From contig JAGLME010000015.1 in NCBI GenBank assembly GCA_023140195.1, positions 310,001 through 374,000 on the forward strand: a DNA stretch of 64,000 nucleotides, in the 5' to 3' direction. The DNA comes from Thermoplasmata archaeon. GTDB lineage: Archaea > Thermoplasmatota > Thermoplasmata > RBG-16-68-12 > SOIM01. The notes beneath the pieces are model-generated. The model did not search any database, was not told the origin of the DNA, and was given only the letters and a program-made list of their open reading frames with translations. The position numbers and the translations under genes were made by a program. Positions 8,597 to 15,939 of the stretch are shown here, piece after piece (the first letter of the stretch is position 1; each line of letters starts with the position of its first letter).

Positions 8597-8809
8597 TTAC
8601 GTTCTGGAGTTACCGTCAGCATCACTCCTCTTCTTGGTTTCAATCTTTATCACGAACCGCTTGGCTATCCGAACCACCCCGTCTCTCCTCCTTAGTACTA
8701 TGAACTCCTTGTCTTCACTGACGATTATTCCCTTGAGGGCCCTCGGTGTCTCTCCATCCAAGAAGAGCACTTTCGATTCCGATTCGCCTTCAATGTTTGA
8801 CTCCGTCAA
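8597..8809 (-). CDS. Small beta-rich protein, possibly Sm/SH3-like
   Basis: A 70-residue frame whose start overlaps the stop of the upstream RHH gene by four bases, so the two are coupled. The strand pattern KVLFLDGETPRALKGIIV, EFIVLRRRDGVVRIAKRFVIKIE looks like a small beta barrel of the Sm or SH3 kind, with a charged C-terminus. No family can be named with confidence. Confidence 0.55.
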   Translation of the reverse strand: MTESNIEGESESKVLFLDGETPRALKGIIVSEDKEFIVLRRRDGVVRIAKRFVIKIETKKRSDADGNSRT

Positions 8810-9042
8810 TCTTCATCCTCCGGGCCTTCTCCATCGTCCCATTCGTTCTCCTCGGGATCTCCTTTCACATCCTCTTCCGGTTCTTCGCCATTCTGATCTT
8901 CATCAGCCGTCTCCCAGTAGGCCTGTATAGAGTCGCTGATTATTTGGTCTCCCATTTCTGACAAAGTGAGTCCCTCTCTGTCTGCGATTTCGCTGAGATC
9001 CACAAACGTCTTCTTCCGAATTGATATCTTTTTGTATTTCAT
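8806..9042 (-). CDS. Ribbon-helix-helix-like protein with acidic tail
   Basis: A 78-residue protein. The first 45 residues follow the ribbon-helix-helix plan (KKISIRKKTFVDLSEIADRE, then TLSEMGDQIISDSIQAYW) and the rest is a strongly acidic, probably disordered tail. It heads a two-gene unit upstream of the integrase. An AT-rich element (taatatac on the minus strand, near 9072-9080) may be its TATA box. Confidence 0.6.
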   Translation of the reverse strand: MKYKKISIRKKTFVDLSEIADREGLTLSEMGDQIISDSIQAYWETADEDQNGEEPEEDVKGDPEENEWDDGEGPEDED

Positions 9043-9230
9043 TCAATCCCAATTCTGCTCAGGAACTCCAGATGTATATTAGCATGACGATTGCGAAAGT
9101 GAAGGCTTTTGACAAAAACTAGCAATGAGCATCTCCAAACGCCACTATCCGAGGTTTGATTTTGTGCCCTGCGAATTGGCCATATATGAATTCGCAATAC
9201 TCAGGAACTTGTGGATCGTCTAGTCATTGA

Positions 9231-9330
9231 CTTAAGGCTTTAGGGTCAAAGCTTTGCCGGAGCCCAAAAGCTAGGCGTGAAAAAAGTCGGAAAATCGTGA
9301 AATGCAAAGCTTTGGGGTCGAACCCTTAAG
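9231..9330. repeat. Long imperfect inverted repeat
   Basis: Two arms of 27 bases (9231-9257 and 9304-9330) are inverted copies: the left begins cttaaggctttagggtcaaa and the right, reversed, reads CTTAAGGGTTCGACCCCAAA. The inner ten bases of each arm (aaagctttgc) match exactly. They enclose 46 bases. It lies in the 627-base gene-free stretch 9043-9669 of the integrated element, so an origin, partition or recombination site is possible; a transcription terminator pair is the plainer reading. Confidence 0.6.
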
Positions 9331-9669
9331 TGTAAACTAGAGACTTCACTTCCGAATTTTCGCAAACTCCGTTGCAGAACTCAGAGGAGGCTGTGACCGA
9401 TATTTGCGGGGAACATCCTTCCGTAGGCGGGAAGCAAGAACTCTCAACAACGGTGCATGTGTGGGAGAAACATGTCCAAAGCATATCACCATCATTGCAG
9501 GGATGCCAGTATGACATTCCTTGATTCCTGCTCCATCGGTCGTGTTGGTTCACTTGTTTTCCTTCCACCGATCTTGACCAATCCCAGGTCGTCTTTCAGT
9601 CGACGGCTGTGTTTATTCTGAAACACAATGGGGGACCGCCATGAATGAATGGCCGTGTTTTGATGTCTC
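9331..9669. other. Non-coding stretch of the element
   Basis: No convincing gene is seen between the inverted repeat and the coiled-coil gene. Open frames here have poor composition and overlap the 3' end of the next gene in another frame. Confidence 0.4.
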
Positions 9670-10467
9670 CTACTCCTTGGGCATTTTCTGCCAAGATGTG
9701 CGCACAATTCTGACCTCAATATCGTGGTCGTGTGCGACCTTCCGCGCAAGGGCCTCATTTCGAGCGTCAATATACTTGAGTTCATTGAGAGCCCATTCCA
9801 ACTGCCTCTTCAGCCTGGCATTCTCCATCGACTGCTCAGAGTTGTCTTCAAGCAGCTTTCGAACTCGTTGTTTCGTCTGCTGGTGCTCTTGCGTTAGAGT
9901 AGCGTGTTGCGCGGTGATTGACGAGACCGACTTCTTCAATCCATCTATTTCTTTCTGCTTGCCCTCGGATCCCTGCCCCATAATCTCGTGTTCCACCATA
10001 AGAGCCTCGTATCTGCTGGAAAGCGAATGGTGAGATTCTCTCAACGACGCAATGTCCTCTTGTTGTCGGGAGTTTGCTTTTGAAGCTTCGGCTAGCTCTC
10101 CTTCTCGCGAGAGCAGTTCATCCTCCAATCTCATGACAATCTGCTTCAAGCTCTCTATTTCTTCCTCTTTCTTGGGATCGCATATCGTCTTGAAGACGGT
10201 TTCGACAACAGGCTTCTCCACGACTATTTCAACAATCCGCTCCCTAATCTCAAACCCTTGAAGGAGGTCTCTTATGTATTGGGAGATCATCAAATCCTTC
10301 TTCTCTGCTTCCTTCGCGAGCTGCTTCTTGAAGCTCTTGGGCAGCCTTATGGGAACGACAGGACATTCCTTGTCGTATCGGGCCTTAGCGTTCCTTCTCT
10401 TTTTCCTGGGCTTCTTCTTTGCCTTCTTTCTAGCCAACCACATGTGTTCTCCGCGTATACGAAGCAA
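9670..10467 (-). CDS. RHH domain protein with long coiled coil
   Basis: A 265-residue protein in three parts: a very basic N-terminus (ARKKAKKKPRKKRRNAK), a ribbon-helix-helix-like domain at about 36-70 (VPIRLPKSFKKQLAKEAEKK then SQYIRDLLQGF), and a coiled coil from about 100 to 255 rich in E, Q, K, L. The plan resembles the protein at 52,721-53,242 next to the other recombinase, which also joins an RHH domain to a coiled coil. A DNA-binding, structural or partition role for the element is inferred. ATG codons at 10,467 and 10,443 are both possible starts. Confidence 0.7.
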   Translation of the reverse strand: MLRIRGEHMWLARKKAKKKPRKKRRNAKARYDKECPVVPIRLPKSFKKQLAKEAEKKDLMISQYIRDLLQGFEIRERIVEIVVEKPVVETVFKTICDPKKEEEIESLKQIVMRLEDELLSREGELAEASKANSRQQEDIASLRESHHSLSSRYEALMVEHEIMGQGSEGKQKEIDGLKKSVSSITAQHATLTQEHQQTKQRVRKLLEDNSEQSMENARLKRQLEWALNELKYIDARNEALARKVAHDHDIEVRIVRTSWQKMPKE

Positions 10468-11021
10468 TCTTCCCGAATACGATTCGCCTTCTGTGCACGA
10501 AACGGATACGAGTTCGAGCCTTTTGCGGACCTTCTTCCTCTGTCGGAATCTCTGGTCTCCGAATCACCGGCTACTAAGCACGAGATTGCTCCTTTCGGTT
10601 CAATCATCTCTTACCTACCACTCTCACAAAACACTAGCACTTTCCCTCTTCTCCGCCTATGTTTTCCTTTACAGACAGAGGGGGCAAGGATCTATCATGT
10701 CCCGTGTACTTGAATCTATCGATGGCAGTCATACAAGTCCGCCTTTCTATCTGGCCAGGACAAAATGTCGAAGTCCTCATTGAAGGACGACAAATCCACT
10801 CTTGCGTAGATATTGGGAAACTGGCTTGTTGATCTGAAAACGGTTATCTTGATGTTCCTGGCTGAATCTTTGGCACAGCAGACGGAGTGTGTTGGCAGAG
10901 GTTGCCAAATTGACAGATGAGAAGAAATCAACGAACGAGATGCTCTCACTCATGTGAGAGAGAATCTCAATTGAGGCAGATGTCCCAGACACTCTCTTGC
11001 TCATCGATTGTCTAAACGTGA
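10468..11021. other. Gene-free stretch before the tRNA-Leu fragment
   Basis: Nothing convincing is encoded. A minus-strand open frame across 10,777-11,247 runs through the tRNA-Leu fragment and is taken as non-coding. Confidence 0.4.
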
Positions 11022-11077
11022 CAAGATTCAGGGTCTTGTCTCGCAGGAGTTCCGGGGTTCGAATCCTCGCCTCCGCA
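11022..11077 (+). other. 3' half of tRNA-Leu(CAG): probable att-site scar
   Basis: The sequence folds as the 3' half of a tRNA-Leu. The anticodon stem is 11022-11026 with 11034-11038, and the seven-base loop ttcaggg holds the anticodon CAG at 11029-11031. A class II variable arm (ctc-gcag-gag) follows, then a T arm (11053-11069, one G-U pair, loop ttcgaat), the acceptor 3' strand cctccgc and the discriminator A at 11077. No 5' half (expected acceptor gcggagg and D arm) lies upstream. Such 3' fragments mark the far end of elements integrated by SSV-type integrases, and one is encoded at 7770-8471. On this geometry an intact tRNA-Leu(CAG) should lie to the left of the element; I do not see one in the window. 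Confidence 0.75.
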
Positions 11078-11109
11078 TCTGATTCTTCAAATCGGGTTGC
11101 TTCTAGATG

Positions 11110-11154
11110 AAAGATGTTGAAAGGAACGGATGAAAAGCACAAGCCGAGGCTTTG
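11110..11154 (+). repeat. T tag, copy a (relic of recombinase 3' end)
   Basis: This 45-base stretch translates to KMLKGTDEKHKPRL followed by a stop and aligns with the last codons of the recombinase fragment at 24,711 (EMLKRAYERHKTRF, stop). It is 33 bases after the tRNA-Leu fragment. Confidence 0.55.
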
Positions 11155-11219
11155 AGCTTTTACTCTCTGGCTACATGTCAACAAAAGCATTATATCGCCT
11201 TCAGAACCTTCGAGTGATT

Positions 11220-11588
11220 GTGACATTTGAGCGCAGTCGCAGAACACTAGCCGCAGGAATCATCCTGTCTGTACTGGGATTTGCGATTGTCTTCATCGGG
11301 CTTTCAATGGCTGCCGATTATCAGAGGGATATGCATTGCTGCCGGTATGGAGATTTGTGTACCCTACCTGAAGAAAGATGTTCCGTTGCTGAGACCTACT
11401 ATTCGATTGGATCGGCGTTGATAGTCACGGGTTTCGCTCTTCTTCTCTCTGGAACAATCCTATTGCTTCTGGTATACGATTACGTGAAATACACTTGTCC
11501 TGGATGCCAAACCACAAAGAGAACATTCACGTGGTTGCTGGCTGGGAAGTGCCCCAACTGCGGTTTGCCAATCGATCGGTCCAAGTGA
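11220..11588 (+). CDS. Two-helix membrane protein with zinc ribbon (paralogue 1)
   Basis: About 122 residues: a transmembrane segment (TLAAGIILSVLGFAIVFIGL), a loop with four cysteines, a second membrane segment (ALIVTGFALLLSGTILLLLV), and a C-terminal zinc ribbon (TCPGC ... KCPNCGLPI). It is homologous to the protein at 45,413-45,772, which has the same order and the same CGLPI ending. A GTG start at 11,220 is chosen because it gives the same length as the paralogue (119 residues) and sits about 27 bases after an attatatcg TATA element; longer in-frame starts at 11,130 or 11,175 would begin inside the T tag or upstream of the TATA box. Function unknown. Confidence 0.6.
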   Translation: MTFERSRRTLAAGIILSVLGFAIVFIGLSMAADYQRDMHCCRYGDLCTLPEERCSVAETYYSIGSALIVTGFALLLSGTILLLLVYDYVKYTCPGCQTTKRTFTWLLAGKCPNCGLPIDRSK

Positions 11589-11601
11589 CAATCACCTCTG
11601 A

Positions 11602-11628
11602 AATGAGAGGCCTAAGCCGAGGTTCCGG
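11602..11628 (+). repeat. T tag, copy b
   Basis: Reads atgagaggcctaagccgagg and then ttccgg, close to the recombinase 3' end at 24,713. It begins 13 bases after the stop of the preceding membrane protein gene and has the same orientation as that gene. Confidence 0.5.
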
Positions 11629-11673
11629 AAGATGCTCACAATCTCAGCCGCACCATCCCTTCTATTTGACAAT

Positions 11674-12228
11674 TCAATTCTTGGTTTCGTCTACTTGCTC
11701 TTTCATTTCACCCTGAGGCCCAATCAGGCCAACATAGTCCACAAACTCGAAGCCATGAATCATCGATTTGGATTTCATATGACTAGCCAGTCTTCTCCTG
11801 TCTTCTATTGAGAAGAGATTTTCTGCGGCGATTCTTTGGCCCAATGACTGAATGACGACGTAGATCTCCTTCCTGAACCCGTAGGTAGTTGGATAGCCCG
11901 AACATTCCACTCGGTCAACATCCTCATACTGGAAGTCAAGCACGGTCTTCTTCCATTGACCGAAAAGACGTATCGAAATGAACCTGACCCTGTGTTCGCC
12001 AATATCTATGTGGGCGATCGGATAGATTAGTGGGACGAGGAACATGGCGACTGCCGGAATCAAGTAGAGAAACCTGAATGCTGGGGCATTGAACCCGAAC
12101 AACGCCATCCAAAAAAAGACAATGCCTGCTGCCATCGTGAATGCAGAAAATCCCACAGGCAAAGAGAGCCTTTGCCTAAGCTCAAACCGTGTAGAACCAA
12201 ATGACAGACTGTTGTCCTCCTCCACCAT
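11674..12228 (-). CDS. Membrane protein with PH-like domain, hypothetical
   Basis: A 184-residue protein with two close transmembrane segments (about 25-45 and 50-72) and a C-terminal beta-rich region (HRVRFISIRLFGQWKKTVLDF, then YEDVDRVECSG) resembling bacterial PH-like domains of membrane proteins. The family is not certain. A protein of similar plan but different sequence is encoded at 45,957-46,373. It is a single gene on the minus strand, convergent with the preceding membrane protein gene. Confidence 0.6.
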   Translation of the reverse strand: MVEEDNSLSFGSTRFELRQRLSLPVGFSAFTMAAGIVFFWMALFGFNAPAFRFLYLIPAVAMFLVPLIYPIAHIDIGEHRVRFISIRLFGQWKKTVLDFQYEDVDRVECSGYPTTYGFRKEIYVVIQSLGQRIAAENLFSIEDRRRLASHMKSKSMIHGFEFVDYVGLIGPQGEMKEQVDETKN

Positions 12229-12365
12229 TCCTTTGCCGCTCCCATGACATTCAGGAATCGTTCACCGTTCTCGTGTGTTGATGATAAGACGGTCAAGAAG
12301 AGAATTGACGTGGCGATATTAAAGGATTGGTCAGGTGCATTTCTAACAATCACAGATTCAATCCA

Positions 12366-13025
12366 TCAATCATCAGACATCAAGACATTAGGTTTCAGAC
12401 GATTCAACCGTACTCGGTTCACCAATCTACCCTCTATAAAACGCTCGGACTTGAGCAGAATGCCAGTCTTCTCCTCAAACCAGTAATCGTCCACCGTATC
12501 ATTTCTTCCCTTTCCAAGACATCTAGGGCAAGTTCCTGACCCGCCACACTCCGGACATTTACGCAAAGAAGACAACATCCCCCAGCACGTAGGGCACTTT
12601 CCAGATCGTCCAAAAAGAATTGCATGTTTCTTCATTTCTGTGCAAATGCAATCGATTTTGCCCAGGACCCTCAGCTTGAGACAGGAATACGATTGGGACT
12701 TATGACTTGCCTTCTCTCTCCCAAGGTATTCGGTGGGATGGGTCAAGACCTTGTGCGTTTTGGGATCTATGGAAATGTCAATATAGAACGTACCATAGTA
12801 TGTTGTTTGCCAATCACCCAGTGAGTATTCTTCCCATTCCGGCTCTTCCCCATCGGGAACGAGCTCCCTCCATTCTTTGCCCAATATGGACTTGTAGTTC
12901 AGAAATGGATCAGAATCATGATGTGTGATACGAATCCAAAAACCGTCTCCAGCGAAGCCCATGTATAAAGCTTCGAGATTCTTTTTCAACCAGTCTGGCA
13001 TCTCAGATTTCACAGGATTCACCAT
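12366..13025 (-). CDS. Protein with DnaJ-type zinc-finger cluster
   Basis: A 219-residue soluble protein whose middle part carries repeated CxxC pairs of the DnaJ cysteine-rich type (CPTCWG, CPECGGSGTCPRCLGKG, about 143-172). There is no J domain. The N-terminal 120 residues (GFAGDGFWIRITHHDSDPFL) and the C-terminal strand-rich part are unrecognised. The start is followed closely by the end of the upstream membrane gene (13,030), so the two are probably co-transcribed. Confidence 0.65.
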   Translation of the reverse strand: MVNPVKSEMPDWLKKNLEALYMGFAGDGFWIRITHHDSDPFLNYKSILGKEWRELVPDGEEPEWEEYSLGDWQTTYYGTFYIDISIDPKTHKVLTHPTEYLGREKASHKSQSYSCLKLRVLGKIDCICTEMKKHAILFGRSGKCPTCWGMLSSLRKCPECGGSGTCPRCLGKGRNDTVDDYWFEEKTGILLKSERFIEGRLVNRVRLNRLKPNVLMSDD

Positions 13026-13029
13026 ATTA

Positions 13030-13554
13030 TTAGTCCCCTTGGAAATAAAAGAACCATAGTAGGATGCCGAATACTAGAAATTCTACGAGGAATAGCAGAG
13101 TGAAACGCTTCCAGTCTTTCAGCGATTGATTCTCACCTGCATTTGAGGGGTAGAGGAGGAGAAGTCGGTTGGTGTAGAAGATGGCGGCCGATGCATAAAT
13201 GAGCAGATGAAGGGCAGGAAAGTCTCCCGCACCAAGAACCGCAGAGCCAATTGCGACAAAATAAAGGAGATCCCCGGCGCGATGTCCGAGATCTGATAGG
13301 CGGTTTGGGATTTGGCCGTCACTTCGCGCCCAGAGTTTAAGATGGTACGCTTCCGATAATACCAAGAGTACCGTGCCAATCAGCAAGATTATTGACAAGG
13401 AGGTTTCATTTTGTGTCCAAAAATGTGGGGAATGGAAGTAGACGAAGGTGCCCAAAGGAAAAAGGCTCACCACGAATACTACAGTTACGCCTATTAGGCC
13501 CGCCTTGCCCTTTGACCGAATCAAGGAATGTGGAATGTCTTTCACGATTCTCAC
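13030..13554 (-). CDS. Multi-pass membrane protein, hypothetical
   Basis: A 174-residue protein with four or five hydrophobic segments (for example GLIGVTVVFVVSLFPLGTFV, LSIILLIGTVLLVLSEAY, LLFLVEFLVFGILLWFF). No family recognised. It stops four bases before the start of the zinc-finger gene on the same strand, indicating an operon. Confidence 0.6.
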   Translation of the reverse strand: MRIVKDIPHSLIRSKGKAGLIGVTVVFVVSLFPLGTFVYFHSPHFWTQNETSLSIILLIGTVLLVLSEAYHLKLWARSDGQIPNRLSDLGHRAGDLLYFVAIGSAVLGAGDFPALHLLIYASAAIFYTNRLLLLYPSNAGENQSLKDWKRFTLLFLVEFLVFGILLWFFYFQGD

Positions 13555-13887
13555 TCACACTCGATGCAACAGTAATCTCCGATTTCTCCACAGTTGAATG
13601 AGGGGCGCATGCAATAAGCATTTTGCCGGAGGCAATTCGTAACCTACTAACATAACCCACATTTCGCCTCCGCAAGCGTCAACATCATAGCTGAATAAAT
13701 GGTGAATCTTCACTGAGGAGTTCAGTATGCGGAGATGAAGATCCAACTTAGAAGAAGAACAAATGTCGTAGACCAATATGAAAGAAGACAAGAAGAGGAG
13801 AAATGGGGCTCGAAAATCGAGCCAATATTCATAAGGAGTTTCAGACATTTCCTGCCTAATCGGATAGAATCTTGCCGACGAAAGATG
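13555..13887. other. Intergenic stretch between accessory genes
   Basis: No convincing gene is seen. The right end leads into the R6 repeat at 13,888. Confidence 0.35.
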
Positions 13888-13908
13888 GCTTGCGGCGGTG
13901 ACCTGGTA
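13888..13908 (+). repeat. R6 repeat, copy 1
   Basis: Reads gcttgcggcggtgacctgg. Near-identical sequences occur at 15,821 and, inverted, at 34,927. Each lies just beyond the 3' end of a large secreted-protein gene and reads toward that end. Confidence 0.6.
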
Positions 13909-13945
13909 CCCTTACGTCCATATCGTGTAGACACAGAAAAGAAGG

Positions 13946-15556
13946 CTATGCTGCGATTCCATTTCTATATGGAATTTCAGAGGATCTCTCCCAAAACCGA
14001 TTGTCTAAGACTCCCAGATTCCCTTGTAATCGAGACAATTCTAGGGATCCATTCTTAATCGGGATGGGTGTATGAATCACCCGTATGGTATCGCTTCCTT
14101 CGAAGGGTATTCCACCACGCAATGTCCCAGTTACGTTCAAAGAGACAATGTCCCCTGGACTCAGCAGCTCAATCACTCTTTGGCGGTCAAACTTGACCAT
14201 CCTTTCAAAGATTCCGTTTCCGTCGTGGTCAACAATGTACGATTCCTCCGACTTGACGAAACCATATTTCGGATTCAACTCTGGCGATAGTGTATCCATC
14301 AGAAGGATTGTGGACGCGTTGATGTCTCTCGGGTCATATTGGCCTAGGAGTTCGATGTAACAGGTGACCCACTTCCCCTTGCTCTTCAGATTGAGGGTAT
14401 CGGGGTCGATGTCGATCTTCGCTTTGATTCCTTTCTTCTTTGTGGCATACATCAGCAGGTTGTCGGTCAAGTCGATATAACTTATGTGGGGGATGTCATC
14501 CAGATCCATCGCTAGTGATGGCAGGAAGCCCACCCAACCCTCACTGTCCACGGTGACATTCTTCCATGTTCCGTTTTCCTTGTAAGCATATCTGAGGTCT
14601 ACCCCATTTCGTTCTTCATAGACAAAATGGGGTTTGCCGCTTGAATCGAGTGAGAATGAACCATGTACAGCATATGCTCCAAGGTCGGCATATTCAGTCC
14701 GCCAGGAACCACCGTCTTTATACATGTGAATTGGAACATTCCAAATCGGGCGTGCCGTCCCCAAATGGGGAGAATCTGTCTCATTGAGCTCCATCGAATA
14801 TATCCCTCTTGAATGTGAAGGATCTATAACCTCCTTGTCCCACTCCGTTCCGTTCAGTGTGTAGAGCCACAGCCCCCCTTCTATAACACCGTGGCCCAAA
14901 AGAGCGATATAAGGACTGTTGTTTCGGTCAAGGTCCAGAGAGAGGGAACTGGTCTCGGTCACTGTGCGGTCTCGCAGAACAGTAATGTTCCAGGATGTTC
15001 CGTTCCACCAGGCGTACTTCGTATCCCCCCCAACCACACAATAAGCCACATGAGGCCTGTTCTGGTCATCTATTGTTAGAGAGATTTGGGCACCAGTCCA
15101 AGGAGCAGGATCAACTGTTGCGTATCTCCAACCAGAACCTTCCGAAAAGGCGCAGCTTAGGTTTGGTATTGGCCCAGTGTAGTTCTTGTAGCATATAACG
15201 GGGCGGTCCCTCAAATCGAGAGCCAACGCGACACCTGTTCCTCCCCTATCTGCACTGACGACGGTCTCGGTATGCCACTTGCCAGTTGTGTCTTTGTATG
15301 AATAGTTGATTTCTCCGGTCTCAATATTCCTAAAGGCAATGTGTGGCAGGTCAATTGAATCGATTGCGATTGATGTCCGGTCGACGTAATTTGGGGCCCA
15401 CCAAGGGACCGGCTCTCCTATTCCTGCAACCTCTTCCAGAATCCACTCGCTGGCATCATGAAAGCTCCCAGTTTCCGATAAGATGGGAGACTGGGAGGAT
15501 GCCAATACAATGCACACTGTCACAGCTATGTGCCTACACACTTCAAAGCCTATCAA
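13946..15556 (-). CDS. Secreted beta-propeller protein with shared C-terminal module
   Basis: A 536-residue exported protein: an N-terminal hydrophobic signal (HIAVTVCIVLASS), then six or seven repeats of about 50 residues with the pattern LDxxxxPHIxY ... LxYAxxxxGxW (for example LDLDDIPHISYIDLTDNLLMYA), which suggests a beta propeller. The last quarter begins with IDIDPDTLNLKSKGKW, a module also found in the fragment at 57,590-58,234. Many NxS/T sites fit a surface protein. A related propeller is at 50,205-51,563. Ligand unknown. Confidence 0.7.
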   Translation of the reverse strand: MIGFEVCRHIAVTVCIVLASSQSPILSETGSFHDASEWILEEVAGIGEPVPWWAPNYVDRTSIAIDSIDLPHIAFRNIETGEINYSYKDTTGKWHTETVVSADRGGTGVALALDLRDRPVICYKNYTGPIPNLSCAFSEGSGWRYATVDPAPWTGAQISLTIDDQNRPHVAYCVVGGDTKYAWWNGTSWNITVLRDRTVTETSSLSLDLDRNNSPYIALLGHGVIEGGLWLYTLNGTEWDKEVIDPSHSRGIYSMELNETDSPHLGTARPIWNVPIHMYKDGGSWRTEYADLGAYAVHGSFSLDSSGKPHFVYEERNGVDLRYAYKENGTWKNVTVDSEGWVGFLPSLAMDLDDIPHISYIDLTDNLLMYATKKKGIKAKIDIDPDTLNLKSKGKWVTCYIELLGQYDPRDINASTILLMDTLSPELNPKYGFVKSEESYIVDHDGNGIFERMVKFDRQRVIELLSPGDIVSLNVTGTLRGGIPFEGSDTIRVIHTPIPIKNGSLELSRLQGNLGVLDNRFWERSSEIPYRNGIAA

Positions 15557-15820
15557 AGATACCCCCTCGCTCTATTGTCTCTTACTAGGCGACAATTGGA
15601 ACGAATAATATAAATAAATTCTGGAACGACATTTTGACCGCTTTCGAACGACATGAGTGCTTCATCAGACCCCCCTATTCGTCCTTGTCATTCTTTCCTG
15701 CAGAAGATACTTCGGGAGCACCGAAAAGACAGAAGAAGCGGACTCATGTACCGAGCCCATTGTCCCGAGGGATTCCAGATATTTCTTGCCCAACTGGAGC
15801 ATATCTTGCTGAGAGAAAGG

Positions 15821-15840
15821 GCTTACGGCGGTGACCTAGC
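15821..15840 (+). repeat. R6 repeat, copy 2
   Basis: Reads gcttacggcggtgacctagc, about 100 bases beyond the stop of the beta-helix protein gene that ends at 15,940. Confidence 0.6.
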
Positions 15841-15939
15841 ATCTCAGTGATAATGAGAAGAGGAATCAATCGGTAGCAGTTCGGAATTGTCGTATTCCCC
15901 TATGAAGAGCGACATAAATCTACAATCCCGACTACCATC

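Noticed and set aside
9492..9785. A 97-codon frame beyond the coiled-coil gene
   Set aside because: It overlaps the end of the 265-residue gene in another frame, and its composition is not protein-like.
10777..11247. A 156-codon minus-strand open frame
   Set aside because: It runs through the tRNA-Leu fragment and the T tag; its residues there (DAEARIRTPELL) are what a tRNA gives in translation.
13660..13675. tcgcctccgca, as a second copy of the tRNA-Leu 3' end
   Set aside because: Only 11 bases match and the T arm is absent; chance over this length is plausible.
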